Positions 43,711-53,802 of a stretch of 64,000 nt of DNA are shown here, piece after piece. The stretch lies in NCBI GenBank assembly GCA_903772945.1, contig CAICTM010000004.1:1-64000 (forward strand), read 5' to 3'. Positions within the stretch are counted from its first letter, which is position 1. The number at the start of each line of letters is the position of its first letter. The translations under genes and the position numbers were made by a program. The DNA is from Seminavis robusta. Its lineage: Eukaryota; Bacillariophyta; Bacillariophyceae; Naviculales; Naviculaceae. The notes beneath the pieces are model-generated. The model saw nothing but the letters and a program-made list of their open reading frames with translations. It was not told where the DNA came from and did not search any database.

Positions 43711-44571
43711 CTATTTGAACAGAGATTCATTGCTTTCCGCATCCTGAGAGGAGCATTGAAACTTGTGGCAACCTTCAAATGCATTCCTTAGTAGGACGTA
43801 CTGGTTTCGCTGGCCCCTGTCAATGGCATCTATGAGGAGCTGGTGTTCCTTTCGTGCGTTAGCAAGTTTCATTTCTGCGACTTGCAATTCCAACTCTAGT
43901 TTTGACAGCAGCAGGCTCTGGTCCTTGCTCCTTTCGGCGCCGCTGCAAGCAAAGAGTGAACGAACTCTTGACCGTGGCGTTCGCTTTTCCACGGAGACCC
44001 GCAGGTCTTTGACGTCCTGCTCAATGACAAGCTTCGATACATGGTCGGACAAGACCTGGCTTCTCACCGAACTCTCCTCTGCGGACAGCCCACGAAGATA
44101 CCGACCAGATGTCATAAGCTGCGGGAATAGAAACGTGGATTTCAGCTTTTCGATTACTTGGTCGAGAGGCTCCTTTTTGTTACCTTTCCCCCGTGCGATC
44201 AGATGTTTCATGTGCTTGCTCTGATAGTGCTGGAAGCCCCTGTCGAGATGTTGAAGGATTTCGTTGCGGTTGTCGTTGCACCAGCTGTCACTACAAGTGC
44301 ATCGCCTCATCCGCTGCTCAACCAGGCTTCTCGCGTCGTCATTGGTTGTTCCTTCAAGGAGCAAAGCCTCTGGGTACTTTCTCAAGAAGCTATCGATCAC
44401 GCTAGAGTCCGCATTGGTCCAACAAAGATAGCACAGAGCGGTGTTCAACGCTTGAACGAAATCCAATGATTCCTCGCTTTTCCTTTCGTCGTCGTCGCGT
44501 TTCTTTGCGTGCTCTCTGCTAGGCCGATGCTTCGTGTTGCTCTGGTTGGACTGACTTCGTTGGAGCATCAT
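43711..44571 (-). CDS. Hypothetical protein with C-terminal coiled coil
   Basis: A single exon of 286 residues, probably real by length and composition, but of no family I know. Residues 1-35 are basic and polar (KHRPSREHAKKRDDDERK). Residues 38-110 form a helical block with a Cys cluster (ALCYLCWTNADSSVIDSFLR, MRRCTCSDSWCNDN); the pattern WTNADSSVIDSFLRKYPEALLL resembles ankyrin-like repeats common in diatom proteins. Residues 215-260 are a coiled coil (LLLSKLELELQVAEMKLANA). No membrane segment or leader. Convergent with PSY across 247 bp. Confidence 0.6.
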   Translation of the reverse strand: MMLQRSQSNQSNTKHRPSREHAKKRDDDERKSEESLDFVQALNTALCYLCWTNADSSVIDSFLRKYPEALLLEGTTNDDARSLVEQRMRRCTCSDSWCNDNRNEILQHLDRGFQHYQSKHMKHLIARGKGNKKEPLDQVIEKLKSTFLFPQLMTSGRYLRGLSAEESSVRSQVLSDHVSKLVIEQDVKDLRVSVEKRTPRSRVRSLFACSGAERSKDQSLLLSKLELELQVAEMKLANARKEHQLLIDAIDRGQRNQYVLLRNAFEGCHKFQCSSQDAESNESLFK

Positions 44572-45120
44572 CTCTGATCAGTAGCGCAAGAGCCTCAAAT
44601 CTTCGATGTTGAGTGTTTGCTACGTATGGCGTCTGTTTCCTTTCCTAAGTGCGCTTCAGCCCTTCGACGACAGCTGTCACGTCTTTATTGTTTCAGTTTG
44701 TTGCCATCGAGAGCCGCATCCTATTTGCTTTTTGCCTTCGACTAAAGTTTGATCCAGCAGCCTGTGATGCAAAGCTGGCAGATCTATGTACTCGTTAAAT
44801 GAATGTGTTTGGATGAGGGACCAAAAGGAAAATTCAATCAGATGGGATATCCCTCTTTATGCTTTCGATAGCATGTGCAATGGGAGAAGTCGTCAATATG
44901 ACGACGATTCGATTCGATTCAGCCGTGCAAGGGAATTCCCGCGGGAGGCGTCGAAGAGTTGGTGGGCCATTCGTGCATGTTTGGTTCCTTCTCCGTCTCC
45001 TTTCAGAATACAATCATGGCGGAACTCTCAAGTGGGTACGGTAGCCAACTCAACGCAAATAGGATAGTTCTCTCGGAACTACGGTATGCATAGGAAGTTG
45101 ACTGCCTCTTAACAATGCAC
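44572..45120. other. Intergenic
   Basis: No gene seen. A CGATTCGATTCGATTC word lies at about 44905, 330 bp upstream of the hypothetical gene's start. Confidence 0.5.
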
Positions 45121-47603
45121 CTATTTCCATCCACTCGTGGCGATGATTGTCTTCACCTTTTCGGCTACTTCGCTCGCCTCGTTAGCCTTCCCTTGCATTT
45201 CAAGCACTCGGCCAAGCATTTGCCAGGCTGACGGATCTGATGGAAAGCTTTCTGTGGCCTTTCGAAACTCATGTTCGCATGCAGCCATGTCTCCCTCAGA
45301 GGCCAAAAGCTGACCGACCATGCGATGACATCGTAACCGAAGTGGTTTGAGTTGATTGATATAGTTTGCAATGTCGACACCACCTTTGCCTTTTGCGGCC
45401 AACTCTTCCAGGATAGGCTTGGCGGCGTCCACAAAGTCCGACGCCTTTAATGCGTAACTCTTCGCTTCCTTTATCTCGCCAGCTGCAGGGTTGCAAAATC
45501 CACGCGGTGAGAGCGGCATCAATGAGCATCAAACTTAAACTCAAGGAAGCACCTACCTTGAGCGAGCTGGTTGGCCTTCTCGCTGTACAAAAGCCCCAGA
45601 TTGAACATTGCTTTTGCGGCGACTTCCGCATCACACTCCACAGCCTTTAGGAACATTGTTTCGGCCTAATCGAATGAATTGAATGGTTGTAGGTGGCGTG
45701 TGATTTAGTTAGATTTCGTCGGTATCGATGTAGAAACAAAATGTAGCCCAATCACTTACCTCGTCCAGATTGCCTCTCTCTGCAAGAGACGTTCCCCAGT
45801 TCAGCCACGCCCCACCAAACTTGGGGTCAGCTTGAACTGCTTTGGCGTACATTTCCATTTCTTCTTGTGTCTTGCCCTTGGCTCCCAACTTGATGCCCAG
45901 GTTATAGCAGAGCTCGGCATCTTCTGCGTTCAATTTCACGCTCTGCTGATACGCCTCAATGCTCTCGTCATCACGTCCTTGTGCGGAAAGCAACACTCCC
46001 AGGGTGAACAGTGCATCCGAATCTTTGTTTTCCAACAACTCGAGCGCTTGGCGTATCTTTGCCTCTGCTTCGTCAAATTTCTTTTGGCTATGGAGGATTT
46101 CGGCCCAATCTTTAAGGCAGGTGGTGCACTTTGGATTGATGGCCAGTGCCCATTCAAAGTATTTGGCGGCCGTCTCGAGATCGTTGGTCCTTCGAAGTTC
46201 GCTTCCCTTGTTTTTGAGTCGCCGGACATGTTCCACCTTGTCTTTTAGCAATAGAAAGGCTCCTAGAATGTATCTAGTTCCACCGGTAACTCGATGCCCT
46301 CCATGTCGCACCGACCCCGGCCGGAAAGTTCCATGACCCACATCCATTTCAAGCACATTTTCCACTCCCATGTGTTCAAAAAAGGTGCCTCCACCTTGGT
46401 ATTGATCCTGTGGAGTCATGGCAATGGTAAGAGCCAAGATGCCATTGTCAATGTGCACATCTGTCCGGGGATGACTAGAATTGTACTTGAGCAAGCTGAC
46501 CGAGTGAGCCCGCAACACAGCAGGTGAACTGATTACTTCCGGGAACAGGTGTGCCAAGAGAGGAAAGAATGTGCTCTCTAATCGTTCGTTGAACCATTTT
46601 CGTGTGTTGGGAAGATTGATCAACCAATCTCCTGTCATCGTTTTGCAAGAATATGCATGGCATGTCAGCTTCATGCACTTACTTGTCCATACAACGATGT
46701 CTGGATCAATCGCAGTCAACATTTACATATTCCAGCACTTTGGCTTACCTCCAAGTTGGTATTTTCCACTTTTGTATTCATTCTCATGTACACCCTCAGC
46801 TTCGGCATTTTCAATGACACGAGCTGCCTCCTCAGCCGAAAAGAGTGGCAAATCTTGGGTAACCTTGATGAGATCCAAAGGGAACCTGTAGACAAAAATA
46901 AACGGAAGTGATAATATCCAGTTAGCATCAGTATAATAGAGTCTCCAACCCACTTTATCAATAAGTAAGTGTTGCATGGTCAAACAAACAAAAACAAACC
47001 AACGTACCCAAAATCTTGTGCAAAATCTTCGGGGGGAACCGCTCCCATGGAATAGGACGCCACTTTGGTGGCATCATTGTGTAGGAGGGCACTTATGGAA
47101 ACCGTGGGTTCCTCCTGAGCACAATAAAACATTTCGCAGCTTTTTTGACAGTCTTGGGCATGATCCTTTTCATTCTGTGCAATGGCGGCCACAAAGTCAG
47201 GTCCCAATTGTGCCCCGAGTTTTTGCAGGTCGGCGGTCGTGGTGGCGGCATCACCACCGCGCATGGATAGTAGTTGATCCAACCACCCGTTGTTGCTGCT
47301 GCTGCTAGTAGTTTGTTGTTTTTGTTCTCGTAGTGTGTCTCTTCGTACTTGACGTACGGGCCCCAATCGCAAGGGAGCCATGTGAACTTGTTCTTGCAAG
47401 GATTGGAGAAGTAGCAAGTCTGAATCATCATTGTTTCCTTCTTGATCTCCAAATTGAAAGGCTCCACGAGACCACAGATCCAACTTGGCTTCAATAATGC
47501 GTTCTTCCGTCACGGGATCGCCATCCTCCGTTCCATGGACAGCGAAAACAACTGAAAGGAGCCATAACACCAGGAAAAGGGAGGAACATTTCTTTCTCGA
47601 CAT
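45121..47603 (-). CDS. 2OG-Fe(II) oxygenase (prolyl-4-hydroxylase-like) fused to TPR repeats
   Basis: Five exons: 47603-47008, 46885-46749, 46631-45760, 45665-45557 and 45482-45121, all introns GT-AG and in phase, 691 residues. The start is ATG 47603; the open frame beyond it starts only with TTG. Residues 1-25 are a signal peptide (LFLVLWLLSVVFAVHG), so the protein enters the secretory pathway. Residues about 200-410 are a prolyl-4-hydroxylase-type dioxygenase: the iron ligands are in TDVHIDNG (HxD) and in the RHGGHRVTGGTRYIL stretch (distal His, and an Arg to bind 2-oxoglutarate). After it come at least six TPR units (AAKYFEWALAINPKC, SIEAYQQSVKLNAED, MYAKAVQADPKFGGAW). TPR-bearing prolyl hydroxylases act on secreted structural proteins, which would fit a cell-wall or adhesive substrate (inference). 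The intron 46632-46748 contains an optional in-frame piece near 46680-46722. Confidence 0.82.
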
Positions 47604-48102
47604 GGTTTGCAAATAAACAATCAAATAAGGCTCTCAGACTCTCCCACTCTCCTTTTAACCAAGGGCTTGCAGGTGTCAATTATCCGCCTACCCGTATCAA
47701 TGGAAAGATACCATATGCATTACAAACCAAGCGGCTGGTACCGTTGCATGTGATGCGCCAAAGATCCATTCTCAAAGTTGAAGGTGATTTGTTGGAAGGT
47801 GATGGCACGAAAAATGAGTGACGTCATTCATTGAATGAAGGAGGTTCCGTTTCTCATTGGCAACAGCTGCTCGTTGCCGTGATGCATGACGGATGATCGA
47901 ATGAACCCGCTGTTGACCGACACGGCCACTTTCAAAGTTTCGGTGGCTTTCGACCAGTTGTTACTCCGACACTCTTAGAGAGAGAACAATTTGGGGCTCT
48001 CCTCTACTAGAGTAGTAGCTATAGTTGCAACGGCTTACATTTGATGAAAAATTTGACTTGGTTAGGCAACAGAAAAACTTTAGAGAGTTTGAGTGAGATA
48101 AG
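47604..48102. promoter_or_regulatory. Divergent promoter region, oxygenase / bestrophin
   Basis: 499 bp between start codons; TGACGTCATTCATTGAATGAA at about 47820 is a TGACGTCA (CRE-like) palindrome followed by an inverted repeat. The regulatory role is inference. Confidence 0.4.
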
Positions 48103-49953
48103 ATGAAGGCAGATCCACACTCCTCCAGACAGTGTCCACTTCTTCTAGCTGGAATGCTGAGCCTTGCTCTGATTGTGGTGTCGTATGGGTTTCCTCTTCA
48201 GTCGTTAAAACACTCCCACCATGCTACTATCGGTAGAAGGATACACAGCAATCATAATATTCCTGTCCACAAGAACAACCACAAGAACAAGAGGCATCAC
48301 TTTTCCACTCCCACACCCACGCAACTGGACATGGTCTTTACCATTTCTCCCGATTCCAAAGAACTGGAACACTTGTCTACCGTCGACATGCTGGACCAGA
48401 TCTTGGACGAGTGTCTACGAACCAGTGCCCGAAGACCCATCATGGTTCAGTTTAACCCATCTTCCAAGTTCATTTGGAGACAATGGAAGGGGACCGTCTT
48501 TGCCGAAACATGGAAATCAGGCGCCCGACATGTCGTCTGGGCCGTATTTGTCTACTTTTTGTTTTGGCGGTATCCGCAAATCAAACAGCTATTTTCGGGA
48601 TTTCATATTCTATGGGGACAATTGCTGTCCGTGACTACCTTCACATTGACCTTCTTTGTCAATGAATCCTATTCTGTCTGGAGAACCAGCTTGACACGGT
48701 GTCGCATGCTACAAGGACGCCTCAATGATTTAGTCATGGCATTGGCAGGGTTTGCACGCCGAATCGATCACGATGGGTCCTCACAATTCACACCCTCCAG
48801 TCGCAACGTATTAACGGTAGTGGGAAGATACATTCGATTATTTAATATTCTCAGCTACGCCAGTTTGACCAGACGACTGCGACCATTATTGACACCCCAA
48901 GGCATGCGACGGATGCAAAATAGAGGTCTCTTGACGTCCAAGGAACGAAACGTCTTGAAACAAACCACGGCGGTTCCCGCCACCCAAAAACACAATGCGG
49001 TCTTGCTGTGGATACTGCGATTGGTCATTGATGCACGCAAGGCGGGACACATCGATGGTGGATTTGGATTTGAACAGCAGCTCATGGGGAAGATTCAAGA
49101 AATACGACAACAAGCCAATTCCATGGAGAGTGTGTTACGGGGGAGACTGCCATTTGCCTACGCGCACATTGTACAAGTGCTGGTGGATCTCATTTTGTGG
49201 ATGTATCCTCTCATGGCATTTAGTAGTGGCATGGACATGTCCTTTCATTTAGGATTGTGTGGATCCATGATGTTGGCGTGTTCCTACCAAGGACTCTTTG
49301 ATCTAGCCAAGCAATTTTTGGATCCTTTCCACAATGAAAACTTTTGGAAGGGAGAAGATGCACTGGTGGTGGAAACACTAGTGGCAGAAACCAATGCTGG
49401 TTCCACACGCTGGATGTACTCTTTGGATGAAATGCCCATTTCATACAACACGATCCGGTCGGGACAACTTGAAGACTATATCCTACCCGATGAAGGCTTC
49501 TCCAAAGAAGATGCCGATGTGGCCAGCGAAGAACGGAAAGAACAGAAACGTCTCGATCGAGAAAAACGAAAACAGTTGGCTCTGGAAAAGTCCATGATAT
49601 CAGAAAAGTCCCCGCAACAAATCTATGCCGAAGTAGTGGCTGAAGACTTGGTGGCGGTTCAGGAGGAATTCGAATCCACAAAATTGATCTTGGAAGCGCC
49701 TCCCGGATCTGATTTTGTTCCTGGGTTGGACGATAAGAATGCGACCCTGCCGGTGATCTATGATCCCAAGCTCGAAGAATCCACGACATCTGGTGGCAGC
49801 AACTATAGCAACAGCAACAACATGCCTATTGAAAATGTGGAGGAATGCATCCCGGCCGAGTGCTTGGAAGTTTTCATTCACTCGGCAGAGAAAAAGTTGG
49901 AAGAAACCAAGGAGAAGATTGAGATGGGTGAATCCTATTCCGAGCTGGAGTAG
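48103..49953 (+). CDS. Bestrophin-like anion channel protein
   Basis: A single exon of 616 residues. The N-terminus is a leader (LLLAGMLSLALIVVSYGFP) followed by a His/Lys-rich basic stretch, which suggests targeting through the secretory route, possibly to the plastid. Membrane helices lie at about residues 145-165 (HVVWAVFVYFLFW), 172-188 (LLSVTTFTLTFFVNESY), 360-375 (QVLVDLILWMYPLMAFS) and 385-400. The stretch FFVNESYSVWRTSLTRCRML and the late DPFHNENFW, which matches the DPF end of the bestrophin core, support the bestrophin (RFP-TM) family. These are chloride/bicarbonate channels; plastid members in algae feed bicarbonate to the thylakoid. The C-terminal 170 residues are acidic and helical, unrelated to the channel. 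Confidence 0.75.
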   Translation: MKADPHSSRQCPLLLAGMLSLALIVVSYGFPLQSLKHSHHATIGRRIHSNHNIPVHKNNHKNKRHHFSTPTPTQLDMVFTISPDSKELEHLSTVDMLDQILDECLRTSARRPIMVQFNPSSKFIWRQWKGTVFAETWKSGARHVVWAVFVYFLFWRYPQIKQLFSGFHILWGQLLSVTTFTLTFFVNESYSVWRTSLTRCRMLQGRLNDLVMALAGFARRIDHDGSSQFTPSSRNVLTVVGRYIRLFNILSYASLTRRLRPLLTPQGMRRMQNRGLLTSKERNVLKQTTAVPATQKHNAVLLWILRLVIDARKAGHIDGGFGFEQQLMGKIQEIRQQANSMESVLRGRLPFAYAHIVQVLVDLILWMYPLMAFSSGMDMSFHLGLCGSMMLACSYQGLFDLAKQFLDPFHNENFWKGEDALVVETLVAETNAGSTRWMYSLDEMPISYNTIRSGQLEDYILPDEGFSKEDADVASEERKEQKRLDREKRKQLALEKSMISEKSPQQIYAEVVAEDLVAVQEEFESTKLILEAPPGSDFVPGLDDKNATLPVIYDPKLEESTTSGGSNYSNSNNMPIENVEECIPAECLEVFIHSAEKKLEETKEKIEMGESYSELE

Positions 49954-50546
49954 TGTGCGTTGGTTTGACGGCTCACCGGATGCGTGTTCCTATAATCTGC
50001 TCTTGCACTAGTTGGAATGCTACACAATTCGACACATGCAGCAATTACACTTCGACGATGTAAGAGAACGGCTCTAAAAAGAAGGAAGCAAAAGGACCAG
50101 CTGCGGCGCAAAACAATGGCTGACTAAGAAACTTCAAACCAATCAACCCAGGTCATCAAAGGAACAGATCTTCCTGTGGCATCCTGCAAACGACATGGGG
50201 ACACTACACTTCAGCTCCCGAGCAAATCTCTCATTTTGCTTAGCCACGACAATCTACCGGTTTGTTGCCTGCGGCACAGATTGGGATCCCCAGTTGGCAA
50301 GCTCTGTGGAACCGGCAAGGACCGCCAACACACAGACACAAGTTCCAGCATACCACAGCCAGCCCAAAACTGACGAGACTCAAAGGAACCGAAACGGACA
50401 AGCTACGAAAGTTGCAGCAATGATCTAGTCTTTTCCAGCTGTTGGGGGCTTGAGAGCCTCACCCTGAAAGGGCCTGAAGACGCTTTTTAAAGAAAGATAA
50501 GCTAAGTTGGTCTCCCTGTGCTTATATTGTATGGTCTCTAGGTAGC
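49954..50546. other. Convergent intergenic region
   Basis: 593 bp, no gene supported. 3' ends of the bestrophin gene and of the glycosyltransferase-like pseudogene. Confidence 0.5.
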
Positions 50547-51595
50547 TCATGGATGTTTGCTTGACACCCATGCCGCGTCCCAATCCTTGAAGAACTCCTC
50601 TCCTCGCTTATTAAAGATGGCAAAGATTTCAGGTTCTCGATCAAACTGATGGACCACTGCCGATACACTGCCATCATGGTTCAAGACTTCGTTGGTAGTG
50701 TTGTCCACCAAACCCAATGTTCTGAGTGGAGGGTGTTGACTAGCAAACAGACAAAGCGTGTTCACCAATGATGCACCCTGTTTACCATATTCAATGCGAT
50801 CAATTTGAGTGGATTCGGACATCGGCCTTCCTGAATGAATCAAGTAATTGTGCTGGCCTTGATCGCAGCCAACCTTTGTACAAACTGTTTCGTCAAATGA
50901 TTGAACCATCGCGCGGAGATAGGACTCTATAGCCACCTTCCCGCCAAGAGTGGTTCCCGAACAAAGCACAGTTTTGTTGCCAATCTGATCCACGACGGTG
51001 GCTCCCCGAGTTATAAGAATCCACTCCCGATTGTAGGCTTGGTCACGAAGTGGTGGATTGGAGTATTCTTCAAAGACAAACAATGCCCTTTGGATCTCTG
51101 CTGGTAAGAGTGCAAAGGGGTTCCGTGAATTGTTGGCATGAAAAGACAAAGAATTCTTCACATCTTGGCTCAATTCCCTCCAGGGAAGTACCCCCAGCAC
51201 AATATCCCCTTTGAACCCGGTCGTGATGAGAGAAATGACAAATCGTGCGAGTGTCTGTACGGGAAGTCCTCGAGCAAATGCAAAAACTGCATCCTGATCA
51301 GCTCGATGCTCACCTACGAAAGGTGTATGCAGGTTACTGTGGCGTTGGGGCCAGCGAGGGCAGAAGGTGTCCAGAAGTTGTCTGGGTCTACTACAGAACT
51401 GAAGCCTTCTCTTGTTGAATTGACAATGCTGCTTCTCAAGTGCAGTGTTCGTGCCTCATCGAGACTGCTGAGTGAACAAAGCCGTCGGATCGAATGCCCC
51501 AGACCATCCTTGAAAAACAACAAGATTGCAAGAAGAGAAGCCAACAGACGCACCATCCAGTCCCTCTTCGCTTCGATGTGCAATGGCCAAAACAT
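50547..51595 (-). pseudogene. Decayed glycosyltransferase-like type II membrane protein
   Basis: Two frames belong together. The upstream frame from ATG 51595 has a basic start and a single membrane anchor (MVRLLASLLAILLFF), then VDPDNFWTPSALAGPNATVT, and ends at TAG 51314. The downstream frame, open to 50547, contains DAVFAFARGLP, FVISLITTGFKGDIVLGV, NPFALLP, LFVFEE, CSGTTLGG, IESYLRAMVQSFDETVC, VGCDQGQHNYLIHSG and VVHQFDREPE. These motifs match a large diatom family of Golgi-type putative glycosyltransferases. Two faults: a frame change between the halves (an unusually short 44-bp GT-AG intron is possible but not convincing), and the segment between SLSFHANNS and NPFALLP lacks some 80-100 residues that in the family hold the ARY...DARD-type acidic motif. 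It is probably dead, or has lost catalysis. Confidence 0.55.
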
Positions 51596-52364
51596 ATTGA
51601 TGAAAATCGAGGCATGTCCGCGAGACCTGTTGTGGGCATCTAGCACTTTCTGTATATAGTGGAGACTTTGCATCGGTGGCCATTGCAAGTTGTTACGGCC
51701 ATAGCAAGTACTGTTGCCGTGAGGTGCGTTTTCCAAAGTTGGGTCTTCGGACAATTCTTTGGTTCCAATATTTCGCTCAGTATCCACGTTTCAATTTGTT
51801 CGGGACCGGACTTGGCGTAGCGTACGACACCGTCCCACGGGAAAACCGCGGTCCGTGCCCTAACTTCTCTCATCAACACAATCAACACTCCCACAGATGT
51901 CCCAGTAACACCAACTGCAAACTGATGCATTCACAGCTAAATGCCGGTCCTATGGGTCTGTTTCTTCAGGACTTTTGGACCAACATGAAATGCTCACATC
52001 AAGCCAATAGCTAGCTAGCTACGATGCAGCAAGCAGGACACTTCTAGTTTTCCACCGGCGGCCGAGGAGGATACCGGTGCTCAGCAATCACTGATGAAAG
52101 TTATTTCATTAGAAAGGAATGCACGCATCCTCCGTCACAGTACTACTAGTATGACATATCCATAAATTGGCCAAAGATGATATTTTGGCCACATGCCTTC
52201 CCGAAATCTGACGAGTAACAGTCTACAACCTCGGTGACAGTCGAGCTCCGCGTAGTACCAGTACCGGTACTGTACTGGCACCGTGGTGTAAATACGATGA
52301 TTACGGTATGTACTATTTCTTTACCTCGGCAGTCTATCTGCCTGAGCCCTCTACCCCTTTTTTG
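51596..52364. other. Intergenic
   Basis: No gene is supported. CTAGCTAGCTA lies at about 52010 and a cluster of ACCGGT/CAGTAC words at 52255-52285. Confidence 0.45.
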
Positions 52365-52395
52365 GTATTTCCTATTTCCTATTTCCTATTTCCTG
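52365..52395. repeat. (TATTTCC)4 minisatellite
   Basis: Four perfect head-to-tail copies of a 7-bp unit at the left edge of the foldback island. Confidence 0.9.
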
Positions 52396-52583
52396 CTCCG
52401 GTGAAGCCAAAATATAGGGATAGAGATAGTCATAAGCCAACAAAACTGGAAATTGAAGGTTCTACAAATTAAGGGGTAGGAATAAATCATGATCATTCAA
52501 GGTTAGTGCACTCAACACAATAAGCCAGCAGAAGCTACAAAAGTTACAGGTACGGGAGTGACAGCTGTAAAATTATGGTTAGC

Positions 52584-52626
52584 GGGCGGCAACACACGAC
52601 GAAGTCGGGTGTTGTCGCCAGGGCTA
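52584..52626. repeat. 43-bp hairpin repeat, copy 1
   Basis: The segment folds into a stem of about 16 bp (GGCGGCAACACACGAC against GTCGGGTGTTGTCGCC, with G-T pairs) closed by a GAA loop, then CAGGGCTA. An identical 43-bp copy lies 83 bp downstream. Confidence 0.9.
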
Positions 52627-52666
52627 GCTTAAATAAAAAAGAAGGTTATAATGAGGGAATGATACT

Positions 52667-52709
52667 GGGCGGCAACACACGACGAAGTCGGGTGTTGTCG
52701 CCAGGGCTA
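52667..52709. repeat. 43-bp hairpin repeat, copy 2
   Basis: Identical to 52584-52626 across the hairpin, in the same orientation; the two copies differ only in the base after CAGGGCTA. The intervening 40 bp is A/T-rich. Confidence 0.9.
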
Positions 52710-52809
52710 CCTTGAAAGAAGGGTGCAATCTCAAACGTGATCCTCTTTCTTCTATTTGTCTTTCTGCCGAGGTATCGCAGCTCCCGCTGACTTATTTTAC
52801 ATGTAATCT

Positions 52810-53214
52810 GGACCTCTGTGGAAACGTCATTCATGGCAAAATACTTAAGAGACGATACACCGAGGAATAGGAGACGATCGAAATGATTTAAGAGACGAAA
52901 GCAATCGTCTCCTATATTTAGGAGACGATTCAGTAGGAGACATTCCAATTAGGAGACGAAAATTTCGAAATAGGAGATGATCCGAAAGATTTAGGAGACG
53001 ATACCATACAGTTTACATGGTACACTTAGGAGACGATCCGTTGAGAATAGGAGACGATCCGTTGAAAATAGGAGACGTTTTAAGATGAGACAAAAGATTT
53101 AGGAGACGATCCGTTTCGTCTCCTATTTTTAGGAGACGAAATCCATTAAATAGGAGACGATCAAAAGGATTTAGGAGACGAAAAGTAGCACGACTCGAGT
53201 TTCCACAGAGGTCC
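52810..53214. repeat. Foldback block A: inverted-repeat-bounded array of TAGGAGACGA words
   Basis: The block is bounded by an exact 16-bp inverted repeat (GGACCTCTGTGGAAAC at 52810-52825, its complement at 53199-53214). Inside are about 15 copies of the word TAGGAGACGA (a few degenerate) in plus orientation, often followed by TCCGTT, and two in minus orientation. Spacing in the best-kept part (53027-53072) is exactly 21 bp. The two inverted copies face a plus copy and form perfect 12-bp hairpins with 4-base loops at 52903-52930 and 53114-53141. No open frame runs through it. Confidence 0.9.
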
Positions 53215-53306
53215 TGTAGCTGATATCTTACAATTACCGGTACTCAAAGCAATAAATACGGGTAGAACTTGCAATATTATTTATTATCAGAAAAGCCGAA
53301 CCCTCA

Positions 53307-53635
53307 GGACGATCCGGCAATTAGTGCCGAAGTTAATTATGAATCACGACTGAAAGGTTGCACGAAGAATTAGGCAACAGTCAGTAGCTTAAATCTAGGC
53401 GATTGCCTAAATAGTTGCCTATTTTTAGGCAATTGCCTAAACTGTTGTCTAATGCTTCGAGAAACAACCCGTTAAATGATAGTAACGGTTGCCTAAATCC
53501 TAGCTGTTGCCTAAACCGTTGCCTATTTTTCAATGGTTGCCTAAACTGTCGCTTAAATCATTTTTAAAGCACGTTTGACGACAGTTCTATTCAGTCGTGA
53601 AACTGACGTCACAAATCCCAATTGCCGGATCGTCC
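53307..53635. repeat. Foldback block B: inverted-repeat-bounded array of TTGCCTAAA words
   Basis: Bounded by an exact 16-bp inverted repeat (GGACGATCCGGCAATT at 53307-53322, complement at 53620-53635), with a second matching inner pair (CACGACTGAA at about 53345, TTCAGTCGTG at about 53591). Inside are about ten copies of TTGCCTAAA or its complement TTTAGGCAA. A hairpin at 53415-53432 has the same CCTATTTTTAGG centre as one in block A. It sits 92 bp from block A and has the same architecture with a different word. Confidence 0.9.
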
Positions 53636-53802
53636 AGCTTTTTCCAGACGGAACCCGCGACCATCGTCGAATTGACGTTGTGCAACCCATCAATAACGAC
53701 TTGCAGTAACCACTGCTATTATAGGCATCAGATCTCTCTATCAACTACCCCATATCTCCTCTCCAAATCTAGCTAGCTAAGTATCGCCGTTTACCTCTCA
53801 AG

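Noticed and set aside
52810-53635. CRISPR-like array (short repeats at regular spacing)
   Set aside because: The repeated word is only about 10 bp, orientation is mixed, the spaces are not unique spacer-sized, and the window is clearly eukaryotic.
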